Source of the DNA: Gemmata massiliana
GTDB taxonomy: Bacteria; Planctomycetota; Planctomycetia; Gemmatales; Gemmataceae
DNA: 64,000 nt
Direction: 5' to 3'
Assembly (NCBI RefSeq): GCF_901538265.1
Contig: NZ_LR593886.1
Coordinates: 7,151,738-7,215,737 of the forward strand
Part shown: positions 26,693 to 36,044 of the stretch, piece by piece
Numbering within the stretch: the stretch's first letter is position 1
Layout of the letters: each line of letters opens with the position of its first letter
The notes under the pieces: generated by a model
Database searches by the model: none
What the model was told of the DNA's origin: nothing
Seen by the model: only the letters and a program-made list of their open reading frames with translations
Translations under genes and position numbers: made by a program

Positions 26693-27966
26693 TTCTTCAC
26701 CGGGGCGACGCGCCAGATGCGATCAGTCACGTCGTCAGTGACCAGAAGCGCGCCGTCGGGCGCCACGCACACGCACACCGGGCGGCCGTACACTTCGTCG
26801 TCGTTGGCGATGAAGCCGGTGAGGAAGTCTTCGGGGCCGCTCGCCGGCTTGCCGTCCTTGAACGGCACGAACGCGACCCGGTACCCCGCGAACTTCGACC
26901 GGTTCCACGACCCGCGCTGGCCGATGAACGCCCCGCCGCGATATTTCTCCGGGAACGCAGATCCCGTGTAGAAACACAGTCCCAGCGACGCGGTGTGCGA
27001 TCCGATCGCCAAGTCCGGCGCGGTGGCCTTCGCCACGAGGTCCGGGCGCTCACCCTTGCGCCGCGGGTCTTCGTTCTTGCCGAAGTACGAGTACGGCCAC
27101 CCGTAGAACCCGCCGTCCTTCACGGACGTGATGTAATCGGGCACCAGTTCGTCGCCGAGTTCGTCGCGCTCGTTGACCGCGGTCCACAGCGTTTTGGTGG
27201 TCGGCTCCCATGCGGTGCCGACCGGATTACGCAGCCCCGCGGCGAACACGCGCAGCCCGGTGCCGTCCGGGTTCACTTCGAGGATGTTGGCGCGCAGCGC
27301 CTCTTCCTTCATCCCGTTCTCGCCGACGTTGCTCGCCGACCCGACCGTAACGTACAGCTTAGACCCGTCGGCACTGGCCACGATGTTCCGGGTCCAGTGG
27401 TTGTTGTACCCGCCGATCGGCAGGTGCAGGATCGGCGTACCCTTCGCGGTGATCTTCGTGTCGCCGGTCTTGTAGGGGAAGCGGAGTACGCCGTCGGTGT
27501 TGGCGACGAAGAGCTGGTCGCCGATGAGGGCCATTCCGAACGGCTGGTTGAGGTCGCTCAGGAACGTCTCGCGCACTTCCGGGGTACCGTCCTTGTCGGC
27601 GTCGCGGAGCAGCGTGATGCGGTTCGCGGAACCACCGGTGACGGTCTTGGACTGTTTCAGCCCTTCCTTTACCTCGGGCTTCGCGTCCTTTTTCGGGAGC
27701 GTGCGTGCTTCCGCCACGAGCACGTCACCGTTCGGCAGCACGTAGAGCCAGCGCGGGCTATCGAACTTCTCGGCAAACAACACAACTGCGAAGCCCGCAG
27801 GGGCAGCGGGCGTTTTCCCGGCGGGCCAGCCGATCACCTTCGGGTGTTTGACGACGGACTTGGTATCGAATGGTGGCGGGAGTGTAGGCGGGGCGGGCGG
27901 ATCGGCGGCTAGCGCCGGCGCAGTGCTGAAGGTCAGCGCGCCGAGCGAAAGGAGAAGCGTGCGCAT
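26689..27966 (-). CDS. PQQ-dependent sugar dehydrogenase / L-sorbosone dehydrogenase family protein
   Basis: 425 residues with a signal peptide ([20 protein letters not shown]). Six-bladed beta-propeller of the soluble glucose/sorbosone dehydrogenase type: [133 protein letters not shown]. These enzymes oxidise sugars in the periplasm with PQQ. Many planctomycete members lack biochemical proof, so the substrate is open. Its stop overlaps the start of the DUF1559 gene. Confidence 0.88.
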   Translation of the reverse strand: MRTLLLSLGALTFSTAPALAADPPAPPTLPPPFDTKSVVKHPKVIGWPAGKTPAAPAGFAVVLFAEKFDSPRWLYVLPNGDVLVAEARTLPKKDAKPEVKEGLKQSKTVTGGSANRITLLRDADKDGTPEVRETFLSDLNQPFGMALIGDQLFVANTDGVLRFPYKTGDTKITAKGTPILHLPIGGYNNHWTRNIVASADGSKLYVTVGSASNVGENGMKEEALRANILEVNPDGTGLRVFAAGLRNPVGTAWEPTTKTLWTAVNERDELGDELVPDYITSVKDGGFYGWPYSYFGKNEDPRRKGERPDLVAKATAPDLAIGSHTASLGLCFYTGSAFPEKYRGGAFIGQRGSWNRSKFAGYRVAFVPFKDGKPASGPEDFLTGFIANDDEVYGRPVCVCVAPDGALLVTDDVTDRIWRVAPVKK

Positions 27967-28156
27967 CGTGGTCTCCGGGACACCGGGAACGCGAGGTCGC
28001 GCGTGTGGGTGCGCGGGTGCGCAGCGATCCCCTCATTCCCGGCAGAAACGCGAACGACGGCACAGGTAGGCAATCCGTATGCCGCGGAACCGCTACCACG
28101 CGCACCGTCAGCCACGAACGGCGGACGGCGATCGGGAGCGTTCGCGAATTTGTCCT

Positions 28157-28582
28157 TCAATCCCCTTTCGGAACGTCCACCATGAACTCGAACACGTGCT
28201 CCTTGCCCGCCTGAATCTCGCGCTCCAGGCCCGAGAGGTCCGGGCGCGCGAGTTTCGGCGGAAACACGGACGAAATGCCCTCTTCGACGCTGGCGGGTGG
28301 AGGGGGTGCCAGCGACACGCGGTACCAGCCCGGCGGGATGTTGCTCGACCGATTGACTTGCAGCGCGTATGAGCCGTCGGGACCAGTTTCCCCAAACGCA
28401 GACTTCCCGCTCCCACCGCGCTCGGGGTGCGGCGTGAACACAACTAGCCCGCCCACAACGGGTTGCCCGTTCAGGATCACTTTTCCGCGGACCGTTGTCG
28501 TTACGGGTGCGGGCGCACTGGTCCCGCACCCACTCCCTGCCAGCACCAGAGCGGGGAGCCACAACCTCATTGCCGTTTTCAT
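28157..28582 (-). CDS. Small lipoprotein with carboxypeptidase-regulatory-like domain
   Basis: About 141 residues. Signal/lipobox region MKTAMRLWLPALVLAGSGCG, then a single transthyretin-like unit: TTVRGKVILNGQPVVGGLVV, FTPHPERGGSGKSAFGETGP, DGSYALQVNRSSNIPPGWYR and VSL. This is the classical planctomycete small lipoprotein often linked to DUF1559 genes. I start at the ATG directly before the lipobox rather than the distant GTG upstream. No function known. Confidence 0.75.
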   Translation of the reverse strand: MKTAMRLWLPALVLAGSGCGTSAPAPVTTTVRGKVILNGQPVVGGLVVFTPHPERGGSGKSAFGETGPDGSYALQVNRSSNIPPGWYRVSLAPPPPASVEEGISSVFPPKLARPDLSGLEREIQAGKEHVFEFMVDVPKGD

Positions 28583-28912
28583 GAAGACCGTCCCGGGTGC
28601 GAATTGCGACCCTCTTGCCATCGACGGAATCTGCCCCGTCGGATTAAAGTGTTCGCGACTCCAGCTCGCGAAACGCACTCGTTTCAAGCGAATTTCCGTC
28701 ACCGGACACTTACCCCGTTAGCATTGACGCCCCCAAAGTGATTGGGTATCTACGCTCGCCACGGCACCAGAGGGAAATGTGAGCGGCAGCACCGAAGGCG
28801 AGGATTCGCCCGGTTTTACTGCTTACAGCGCCCGTAACGCGGGCCGGTGTGGTACTACCCGCGGGGACCGGAACCCCCGCGTTACTGGAGCGGACGAAGA
28901 GGAGGACTGAGA

Positions 28913-29695
28913 GTGAATCGCACGTTCATGTGCCTGTCGGCGGCCCTCGGCATTGCGGGCGTGGTGTACCTCACCGGCCTGTCGCACGCCCAGCCCCCGG
29001 CCGGCGGCGCGCCCGCGCCCGGTGGCGCACCGGCAGCCCCGGCCACGCGCCCGACGGTCGCGGTCTTCAACATGGCCGGCGTCATGCGCGACTTCGGCCA
29101 GGCGAAGTACCAGGTTCACCTGCTGAACCAGAGAAAGAACGAGATGTCCAAGGCCCTGCTCGCGCTGCGGGCCGAGTACCTCGGGCACCAGAAGGATCTG
29201 CAGATCAACGCGAACCATCCGGAAAAGGACGCTAAGCAGCAGCGCATGCTCGCCCTGACCCGGTCCATTGAGGACGAGGACCGGAAGATCAACAAGATGC
29301 TCAACGACGACGCGAGCAAGATCATTTCAGACCTGTACGACAGGATCAAGACTGTAGTGGACAAGACCGCCGAGATGAACGGCTACCACGTCGTGTTCGC
29401 GTACCCGGACGCGGTGACCCCGGAAGAACAGAACAGTGCGTACATCAAGGAACTGAAGCTGAAGCCACCGGCGGCCCAGCCGTTCTACGTGGCCCCGCAC
29501 GCGGACATCACCGGCGTCGTGGTGAAGACCCTCAACGCCTGGTACCCGCCGGTCGACGGCCAGGGTAAGCCGGTAGACGTGAGCAAACTGACCGTCGATC
29601 CGGCTGCTCCCGCTCCGACCACCGGTGGTGCGCCCCCGGTTGGCGGGGCACCGGCCGGTCCGGGTGGTGGGGTGCCCGTGCCGGGCAAGCCGTAA
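28913..29695 (+). CDS. OmpH/Skp family periplasmic chaperone
   Basis: 260 residues. The GTG at 28913 has a perfect AGGAGG site upstream and gives a signal peptide (NRTFMCLSAALGIAGVVYLT). A Pro/Ala/Gly-rich stretch follows, then the Skp-like domain: ATRPTVAVFNMAGVMRDFGQ, a long helical hairpin (EMSKALLALRAEYLGHQKDL to ASKIISDLYDRIKTVVDKTA) and the closing strand NGYHVVFAYPD. The C-terminus is again Pro/Gly-rich. Skp chaperones carry outer-membrane proteins across the periplasm. Neighbour of lpxC, as in many Gram-negative envelope clusters. Confidence 0.85.
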   Translation: MNRTFMCLSAALGIAGVVYLTGLSHAQPPAGGAPAPGGAPAAPATRPTVAVFNMAGVMRDFGQAKYQVHLLNQRKNEMSKALLALRAEYLGHQKDLQINANHPEKDAKQQRMLALTRSIEDEDRKINKMLNDDASKIISDLYDRIKTVVDKTAEMNGYHVVFAYPDAVTPEEQNSAYIKELKLKPPAAQPFYVAPHADITGVVVKTLNAWYPPVDGQGKPVDVSKLTVDPAAPAPTTGGAPPVGGAPAGPGGGVPVPGKP

Positions 29696-29723
29696 GCTGG
29701 GCAGATTGGTGTTAGCGCCGAAC

Positions 29724-29760
29724 CGCGAACGTGGTACAGAGTGCAAAATCCACGTTCGCG
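29724..29760. terminator. Hairpin between ompH-like gene and lpxC
   Basis: CGCGAACGTGG (29724-29734) and CCACGTTCGCG (29750-29760), 15-nt loop containing AAAA; 29 nt past the stop. No U-tract. Confidence 0.4.
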
Positions 29761-29919
29761 CTCGCTCCGGATCGTCCGATCGGACCGGGGAACGCGATTC
29801 GGTAAGGTGGTTAAACTTGGGCCGGTCGGGGCGCCGATATAAGGTGTCGCGACCGGCCCGAATGGGTACGAGTGACTCGACCTCGATTCGGAACGGTTAC
29901 GCCAGGGAAGGCGGACATC

Positions 29920-30849
29920 GTGCGCGTCATCGGCTATCGACACCAGCGAACCCTCGCCGCACCGGTTTCGGTCGAAGGCGTGGGCTTCATCACCGGGACA
30001 CGGGTATCCCTACGGTTCCTGCCCGCCGAACCGGACACGGGTCTGGTGTTTCGGCGCACGGACCTGCCGGACGCGCCGACGGTACCCGCCCGCGCCGCCC
30101 GCGTGAGCGGGACGCAGCGCCGCACCACCCTCGGCCCCCAGCACACCAGCATCACGCTCGTCGAACACGTTCTGGCGGCCCTCGCCGGGCTCCGCATCGA
30201 CAACTGCGTCGTGGAACTCGACGGCGCGGAACCGCCCGGGCTCGACGGGTCGGCCGCGGGCTTCGTGTCCGCGCTGTCCGCCGTCGCGACCGTGAACCAG
30301 CGCACGCGCCGGGCCATTTATGGCGTTTCCAAGCCCGTGATCGTCCGCGCGCCGGGAGCGACGCTCGGGCTGCACCCGACCACCGGCAGCGAACTGCGGA
30401 TCAGCTACCGGCTCGACTACGGCCCCGGCAGCCCGATCGCGCCGCAAACGCACACGCTCGCGATCACACCCGACACGTTCGCGCACGAACTGGCCGCGTG
30501 CCGAACGTTCCTCACCGAACCCGAAGCACACGGGCTCCGCGCCCAGGGCGTCGGCCGGCACCTGACCGGCGCGGACCTGCTCGTGTTCGGCAAGCACGGA
30601 CCGATCGAGAACGCGGTCCGGTTCGCCGACGAACCGGCCCGGCACAAGATCCTGGACGTGATCGGCGACCTCGCGCTGTGCGGGTTCGATCTCGCGGGCC
30701 ATTTGGTCGCGTACCGGTCCGGGCACTCACTGAACGTGGAACTGGCCCGGCAACTGGCTTGTGCGGCCGGGGCCGGCGCTGAGGCCGAGTCCAAAAGTCG
30801 AAAGTCCACGGGTCGGAAAGTCGTGAAGCCCGCGAGCCGGGCCGCCTGA
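29920..30849 (+). CDS. lpxC: UDP-3-O-acyl-N-acetylglucosamine deacetylase
   Basis: Committed, zinc-dependent step of lipid A biosynthesis. Zinc and catalytic residues are all present: LVEHVLAALAGL (H83), RHKILDVIGDL (H242, D246) and SGHSLN (H269). With the GTG at 29920 these lie exactly four residues past the E. coli positions (79, 238, 242, 265), which supports this start (MRVIGYRHQRTL); a GTG at 29872 would add 16 residues. Upstream AAGGCGGA can serve as ribosome-binding site. The C-terminal 20 residues (ESKSRKSTGRKVVKPASRAA) are basic and look like a late extension from a low-complexity repeat. It indicates that this planctomycete makes lipid A. Confidence 0.92.
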   Translation: MRVIGYRHQRTLAAPVSVEGVGFITGTRVSLRFLPAEPDTGLVFRRTDLPDAPTVPARAARVSGTQRRTTLGPQHTSITLVEHVLAALAGLRIDNCVVELDGAEPPGLDGSAAGFVSALSAVATVNQRTRRAIYGVSKPVIVRAPGATLGLHPTTGSELRISYRLDYGPGSPIAPQTHTLAITPDTFAHELAACRTFLTEPEAHGLRAQGVGRHLTGADLLVFGKHGPIENAVRFADEPARHKILDVIGDLALCGFDLAGHLVAYRSGHSLNVELARQLACAAGAGAEAESKSRKSTGRKVVKPASRAA

Positions 30850-30902
30850 CGTTCGACACCGGACCCGACGACGATCTTCGACGTGCAACAATTGGGGTTG
30901 AT

Positions 30903-32003
30903 ATGGACCGTTTGCGGATGGCGGTGATTGGGGTCGGACACCTGGGACAGCACCACGCCCGCATCCTGGCGAACCTGCCGGACGTGAACCTAGTCGGCGT
31001 GGTCGACGCGAACCCGGACCAGGCCCGCGCGGTCGCCACGAAGCTCGGAACGACCCCCTACGAGTGTTTCGAGCCGCTCCTCGACAAGGTCGAAGCCGTC
31101 AGCATCGTCACCCCCACCATCCACCACCACTCGGTCGCGAGCGCGTTCCTCCGGGCCGGGGTTCCGGTCCTGGTCGAGAAGCCCGTGTGCCGCACGGTCG
31201 CGGAGGCGGACGACCTCATCGCCCTGGCGAAGAAGGCCAAAGTCCCGCTCCAAGTGGGGCACATCGAGCGGTTCAACCCGGCGTTCGAGGAGCTGGTGAA
31301 GCGCCCGATCCGCGCGAAATTTGTCGAGGCCGAGCGCCACGGGCCGTTCACCGGGCGCTCGGTGGACATCGGCGCGGTGCTCGACCTGATGATCCACGAC
31401 CTCGACATGCTGCTCGCGCTCGTGGGCGGGAAGGTCGCGCGCGTCTCCGCCGTGGGCGCGGTGGTGTTCGGCGGGCACGAGGACATGGTGAACGCGCGCC
31501 TGGAGTTCGAGAACGGGTGCATCGCGCACGTCACCGCGAGCCGCATCACCCGGCACCCCAAGCGCCGGCTCCGCATCTGGGCGCCAGAGGGGTACGCGGG
31601 CATCGACTTCGTCACGCGGAAACTCACGCTGGTGCAGCAGAGCGAAGAGGTGCGGAAGTACGGGCTGCGCGTCTCCGAGATGGACCAGGCCACACGCGCG
31701 CGACTGAAGGACGAAGTGTTCGGTCGCTACCTGCAAGTGCTGAACCTGGACGCCGACCGGAAGCACGACCAGCTCACGGCGGAACTCCGCCACTTCATCG
31801 ACTGCGTGCGCACCGGGAAGACGCCCCGCGTGACCGGCACCGACGGCCGTGACGCACTCGAACTCGCCGAACGGGTGCTGGACGCGCTCCGCGTTCACCC
31901 GTGGGAAGGCACGCCTGCCGGCCCACACGGTCCGGGCGGTCTACCCACCCCCGCCGGGTTCCTCTTCCCACCGATCCAGCTCGCACGCATCGAAGCAGCG
32001 TAA
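30903..32003 (+). CDS. Gfo/Idh/MocA family NAD(P)-dependent oxidoreductase, lpxC neighbour
   Basis: 366 residues. N-terminal Rossmann fold MAVIGVGHLGQHHARILANL, then VDANPDQARAVATKLGT, the family motif VLVEKPVCRT (EKP), and the C-terminal substrate domain with QVGHIERFNPAFEELVK, DIGAVLDLMIHDLDMLLALV. The HxxD of MIHDLD is the usual catalytic acid region. It follows lpxC by 53 bp on the same strand. Proteins of this subfamily commonly lie in lpx clusters, and GnnA (a UDP-GlcNAc 3-dehydrogenase of amide-linked lipid A synthesis) is of this superfamily; a lipid A-sugar role is therefore inferred, not shown. Confidence 0.85.
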   Translation: MDRLRMAVIGVGHLGQHHARILANLPDVNLVGVVDANPDQARAVATKLGTTPYECFEPLLDKVEAVSIVTPTIHHHSVASAFLRAGVPVLVEKPVCRTVAEADDLIALAKKAKVPLQVGHIERFNPAFEELVKRPIRAKFVEAERHGPFTGRSVDIGAVLDLMIHDLDMLLALVGGKVARVSAVGAVVFGGHEDMVNARLEFENGCIAHVTASRITRHPKRRLRIWAPEGYAGIDFVTRKLTLVQQSEEVRKYGLRVSEMDQATRARLKDEVFGRYLQVLNLDADRKHDQLTAELRHFIDCVRTGKTPRVTGTDGRDALELAERVLDALRVHPWEGTPAGPHGPGGLPTPAGFLFPPIQLARIEAA

Positions 32004-32067
32004 GCACTAGAATGCACAGGGCGGCAGTATGTGGAGTTTCCGCCCGGGCGTTCCTCGCGACTGTCTC

Positions 32068-32328
32068 TCACTCCAGTGATCGATCCGCAACGTCCTTGTC
32101 CAAATTGAGTTGCGCGGCCTTCTCGCGGCCGCGTTCGGACAGGCCATAACGCGCGTTACGGCCGACCGATCGGCGCTCGAACCAACCGTGCGACAGAGCG
32201 GCAATGACAGCGAACCGGTGAGTTCCCAAACCGACCTCGATCTCCGGAATCGTGAGCGTGTCTCGGTCGGTAAGCAACTGAACCAGAGCGAGCCTCCGCT
32301 CCATCATGGAGGGATACTTGTCGTCCAC
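32068..32328 (-). CDS. Small winged-helix-like protein
   Basis: 86 residues from a GTG at 32328 that has GAGGAG eight bases upstream. The sequence SMMERRLALVQLLTDRDTLT, IPEIEVGLGTHRFAVIAALS and HGWFERRSVGRNARYGLSER looks like a short winged helix-turn-helix (helix, helix, recognition helix, then the RYGLSERGREKAAQ wing typical of PadR/MarR-like ends). No partner domain. Probably a DNA-binding regulator; target unknown. It converges with the Gfo/Idh gene. Confidence 0.6.
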   Translation of the reverse strand: MDDKYPSMMERRLALVQLLTDRDTLTIPEIEVGLGTHRFAVIAALSHGWFERRSVGRNARYGLSERGREKAAQLNLDKDVADRSLE

Positions 32329-32681
32329 AACCCATCTCCTCGTCCGCCCGTCCTCGGGTGGCACCGGTTTCAGGGACGATCTCTTGCGCGCAAACTAACC
32401 TTTCATAATTTCTATTCTGGTTCCAACAGCCGGGTTCCGTCGCGAAAAACACAAGTAATTCTCGTTACTCTCGTGGTCAACTGGTGCGCAGCACATCGGG
32501 GGCCGGAGTGTGTTTCACACTCGGCTCTCGCGCACTGGTGCGCGAGTCCCTGAAGGCGAAGTGGCGGCACCTGTTTCAGCGGTACGTTGAGCGGAAAGTC
32601 TCTTTCTCAAAGAACTTTCGGCTGCAATAATTGAATGGCCGTTACCCCGGCGCACGAGCGATTGAGATTGGGCCAAAACGA
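32329..32681. other. Gap with no recognisable gene
   Basis: This stretch lies between the small winged-helix gene and the S9 peptidase terminator. No coding frame has a convincing start or composition, and I see no RNA gene. It likely holds the promoter of the winged-helix gene. Confidence 0.5.
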
Positions 32682-32712
32682 AAGCGGCCCCTGGAACAAC
32701 CAGGGGCCGCTT
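32682..32712 (-). terminator. Terminator of the S9 peptidase gene
   Basis: AAGCGGCCCCTGG and its complement around a 5-nt loop; on the minus strand it is followed by CGTTTTGG. Located 38 nt past the peptidase stop codon. Confidence 0.85.
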
Positions 32713-32749
32713 CGTGACCACGAATGCGCGAGAAGTACCCGCTGCGGGT

Positions 32750-35641
32750 TTACTTACGCTTAACGTCCTTGATGTTGATGTCCGCCCCGGTTTGGCGATC
32801 GTTCAGCAAATTTTCTGCGAAGAAATCCCACATCCGCTGCGTGAAGTACGGCTGGGCGTTCCCGAAAGCGTGCCGGGCACCCGGGATCATCAGCATGTCG
32901 AACCGCTTGTTCGCCTTGATGAGCGCGTCCACGAGGCGCATCGTGTTGGCGGGGTGAACGTTGTTGTCGATCTCCCCGTGAACGAGCAGTAGGTGGCCCT
33001 TCAGGTTCGCGGCCAGTTCCGCATTCGTCGGAATGTGGATGTCGAACCGCATCGCCGGCAGCGTGACTGCCGGGAGCGCGGCCCCCGCCGGGCGCGGCGG
33101 CGGCGCTTGTTGCACCTGGGCCGCCGAGTTCTTGAGCGCGGCCAGTTTCGCGTTCAGTTCCGCGAGTTTGCGCTCCAAGTCCGCGACCGAGTCCTCGTTC
33201 CGCGGGTCGAACGAATCGAGGAGGTCTTCGAGTTCGGCTTCCAGCGCCTCCTCCGGCGTCGGACCCTTCTTGCGCCCGCCCGTTCCCTTCCCGAAGCCCT
33301 TTCCGCCCCCGGTGTTCGCGTCGGTCGCGGTGGTCGTGGCGGAAGTGCCCTTCCCGTCGCTGACCGGAACCTCTTTCAGACCGTGGTAGGTCTCGGACCA
33401 GTTGTCGTTGTAGATGTTGTTGTCGTGGTTACCGGCGCTGGCGACCGCGGCCTTGAAGAAGTCGTTGTAGGGTTTCTGCAGCACCGCCGCGGCCGACATG
33501 AACCCGCCGCCCGAGTGCCCGTAGATCCCCACGCGCTCGATATCGATAAAGCTGTGTCGCGCAGCGAGCGCTTCGAGGGCGGCTTTCTTGTCCACCAGCC
33601 CGTAGTCTCGGAGGTTGAAATAACCAAATGAGTGGTACGCCTTCGACCGCTCCGGGCTGCCGCCGCGGTGCCCCACTTGAATGACGATGAACCCGAGTTG
33701 CGCTAACTGCATCGTCTGACTGTGGGCCGAGAACCGGTACACGACGCCCTCGGTTTGCGGCCCCGGGTACACGTGGGCGATGATCGGGTACTTCTTCTTC
33801 GGGTCGAAGTCGAACGGCTTCCACATGTTCCCGTACAGATCGGTGACGCCGTCCGCGGCCTTCACCGTGAACGTTTCCGGCATCTGCCAGCCGGCCTTCT
33901 TGAGCGCGGACAGGTCGGTCGTCTCCAGCACCATCAGCACCTTACCGGCGTCGTCGCGGAGCGTGGCGAACGGCGCGCGATCCACGCGCGTGCTGTTGGT
34001 CACGACGAACTTCTTCGACGGCGACAGCGACGATGACTGGTTGAAGCCACTCAGGGGCGGCTTCTCGCTCCCTTCAACCGTAGTGGAGCCGGCCGAAGCC
34101 GCGGTCGGTTCCTCGCTCGGGTCGAGGCAGGTCAGGCCGGTGCCGTCGAGCTTCACGCGGTAGAGGTGCGTGTAGTAGAGGTTCTCGCCCGGTTCGCGCC
34201 CGTTGCCGATGATGTAAACGAACCCGGCCTTCGCATCGACCTCGACGATCCGGCTCGCGCGCCACGCGCCACTCGTTAGTGCGTTCTTGAACGTGCCGTC
34301 GCGCCCGTAGCGGTAGAAGTGGCCCCACCCGCTGCGCTCCGACCACCACACGAACTCGTCGGTTTCTTCGATGTAGCGCGGCGCCTGCATGTCGAGGTAC
34401 GCGGCGTCGAACGCCTCGTTCACGAGGCACTTGCACGTGCTGCTGAGCACATCGAACGCGCAGATTTCGAGGTTCCGCCGGAGCCGGTCGCGCCGGATGA
34501 ACCGCAGTTCGCCCGGGCTCTTCCCCCAGCGCAGGTCCGAGTACCGCTCGTCCTTCCACTTCGGCGTGATCCGCGTGAGCGTCTTGCTGTCGGCGACGCA
34601 GTAGTAGAGTTCCGTCTTTCGAACGAGTTCTTCGCCCGGCATCGGGTACTTGTACTGTTCGAGCTTGGGCCGCGGGTCGGCGATCGAGTCCACGAGGTAG
34701 AGGTCTTTTACCCCGCGGCTGTCGGACCGGGTGATGTAGAACGCCTTCGAGTCGGGTGACCACGTCACGTTGGGCCGCGTCTTGCGGTCCGTCGGGGTGG
34801 TGCCACCCTTCCCGGTGTTGTTCCCTTTTCCGAAGCCGCCGCCACCACCGCCACCGCCACCGAAGCCGCCCACGAACGTGTACTCTTCCGCGCCGTCGGT
34901 CGAGAGCTGCGTCGCCTTGTCTTCGGGCTGCCCCTCGTCGCAGAGGTAGAGGTTGTACTTCAGCAGGAAGACGTACTTCTTCTTGTCCGGCGAGTAGTTC
35001 TTGTACGCGGACGCCGGATCGGTCGGGTTCTTGGGCTGGTTCTCGCCCATCCCGCCCGTCCCGCCGCCCATGTCGTCCTTCTTCTGCTCGGTTTCGCCCT
35101 CGCGCAACCGGCGGAGCATCTCGTTCACGCGCTCGTCGCCGAGCTGCCCGCGCAGGCGCTCGATGGCTTCCGCGTTGAGGGGGCCGTTCCCGGGCGCGGA
35201 CGCCTTGCCGGTCGCCTTCAGCTTGTTCGCGCCCAGGTCGTACTCGTATTGGCCCTCACCGAACGCGAAGGTGAACTTCTTCCCGTCCGCCGCGACAACG
35301 ACGCGGTCCAGCCGGAGCGTGTCGCCGTCGAGCGGCTTCTTCGACGCTTCCGAGAGCGCCGCGGCCAGCACCACGTGATCGAACAGCGGCACCTTTTCCT
35401 TCTTCGTGGGGTCGACGCGCCAGTACCGGTTCCCGGTCGCGGTGCGGGCCGCGTACCAGAACGTGTCCGTCTTGCCGATCCACTGCGGCGCAACGGACGC
35501 TTCTTGAACGTTGCGCGTCACGAAGTCGCGATCGAACTTTTGAGCGAGGGGGTAATTCGCCCCGGTGATCCGCTCTTGAGCGGAAACGAGGGGAGCGAGC
35601 GCGATCACAACGATCGCGACAACCGCGTGGCAGCGAGTCAT
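32750..35641 (-). CDS. Secreted S9 prolyl oligopeptidase (DPP-IV-like) with an inserted coiled coil
   Basis: 963 residues. Signal peptide (MTRCHAVVAIVVIALAPLVS). Residues about 30-600 form the beta-propeller (TWSPDSKAFYITRSDSRGVK, WWSERSGWGHFYRYGRDG), the rest the alpha/beta hydrolase domain with catalytic Ser710 (GIYGHSGGGF), Asp892 (HGEIDNNVHP) and His924 (GARHAFG). Two glycine-rich, disorder-like tracts occur: one in the propeller (FGGGGGGGGGFGKGNNTGKG) and one in the hydrolase domain (GGGKGFGKGTGGRKKG). The second introduces about 90 extra residues (about 760-850), including an acidic coiled coil (EALEAELEDLLDSF, DLERKLAELNAKLAALK) between the Ser and Asp. The enzyme should cut proline-containing peptides outside the cytoplasm. 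Confidence 0.92.
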   Translation of the reverse strand: MTRCHAVVAIVVIALAPLVSAQERITGANYPLAQKFDRDFVTRNVQEASVAPQWIGKTDTFWYAARTATGNRYWRVDPTKKEKVPLFDHVVLAAALSEASKKPLDGDTLRLDRVVVAADGKKFTFAFGEGQYEYDLGANKLKATGKASAPGNGPLNAEAIERLRGQLGDERVNEMLRRLREGETEQKKDDMGGGTGGMGENQPKNPTDPASAYKNYSPDKKKYVFLLKYNLYLCDEGQPEDKATQLSTDGAEEYTFVGGFGGGGGGGGGFGKGNNTGKGGTTPTDRKTRPNVTWSPDSKAFYITRSDSRGVKDLYLVDSIADPRPKLEQYKYPMPGEELVRKTELYYCVADSKTLTRITPKWKDERYSDLRWGKSPGELRFIRRDRLRRNLEICAFDVLSSTCKCLVNEAFDAAYLDMQAPRYIEETDEFVWWSERSGWGHFYRYGRDGTFKNALTSGAWRASRIVEVDAKAGFVYIIGNGREPGENLYYTHLYRVKLDGTGLTCLDPSEEPTAASAGSTTVEGSEKPPLSGFNQSSSLSPSKKFVVTNSTRVDRAPFATLRDDAGKVLMVLETTDLSALKKAGWQMPETFTVKAADGVTDLYGNMWKPFDFDPKKKYPIIAHVYPGPQTEGVVYRFSAHSQTMQLAQLGFIVIQVGHRGGSPERSKAYHSFGYFNLRDYGLVDKKAALEALAARHSFIDIERVGIYGHSGGGFMSAAAVLQKPYNDFFKAAVASAGNHDNNIYNDNWSETYHGLKEVPVSDGKGTSATTTATDANTGGGKGFGKGTGGRKKGPTPEEALEAELEDLLDSFDPRNEDSVADLERKLAELNAKLAALKNSAAQVQQAPPPRPAGAALPAVTLPAMRFDIHIPTNAELAANLKGHLLLVHGEIDNNVHPANTMRLVDALIKANKRFDMLMIPGARHAFGNAQPYFTQRMWDFFAENLLNDRQTGADINIKDVKRK

Positions 35642-36044
35642 GGCGGGGTGCCCTGGTGATGAAGATGCCGTTTAGCCAGATTATCTAGATTCGCATGAAA
35701 GTGCAAACTGATAGCAGGAAAGCAGTTAGCCGCCATAATATCTGAGAAATATATGAGTTGCCACTGAAGAATCGAAAGAATCGCGACCCATCACCAGGGC
35801 GGTTGAGTCCTCGTAGTTGCGTGTACCCACCCGCTCGTTAGCACTTGCCCGGAAGTCGTACTTGTTTAACTGCCCCACCCGTTACGCGGTGCGGCTGAAC
35901 CGCGACGGGTCTGGTAGCATCGCGTATGGACGACTCCGCGTGTTCCGGTTGCCGGAACCTCTCCAAATCGGCTATCGGCTCCGGCCGCGCCCACTGTTCG
36001 GACGACGAACGAATATCGTTTTCTAGCTTCGAGAGGGTACACGG
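35642..36044. other. Gap carrying one arm of a flanking repeat
   Basis: About 400 bp without a supported gene. It contains the repeat arm at 35828-35842 and presumably the promoters of the peptidase (minus) and the 36045 gene (plus). It is more AT-rich (35680-35790) than the rest of the window. Confidence 0.5.
35828..35842. repeat. CACCCGCTCGTTAGC, left arm of a pair flanking the 36045 gene
   Basis: 15 bp identical in inverted orientation to 36664-36678. Same core as the palindrome at 11656-11725. Confidence 0.75.
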
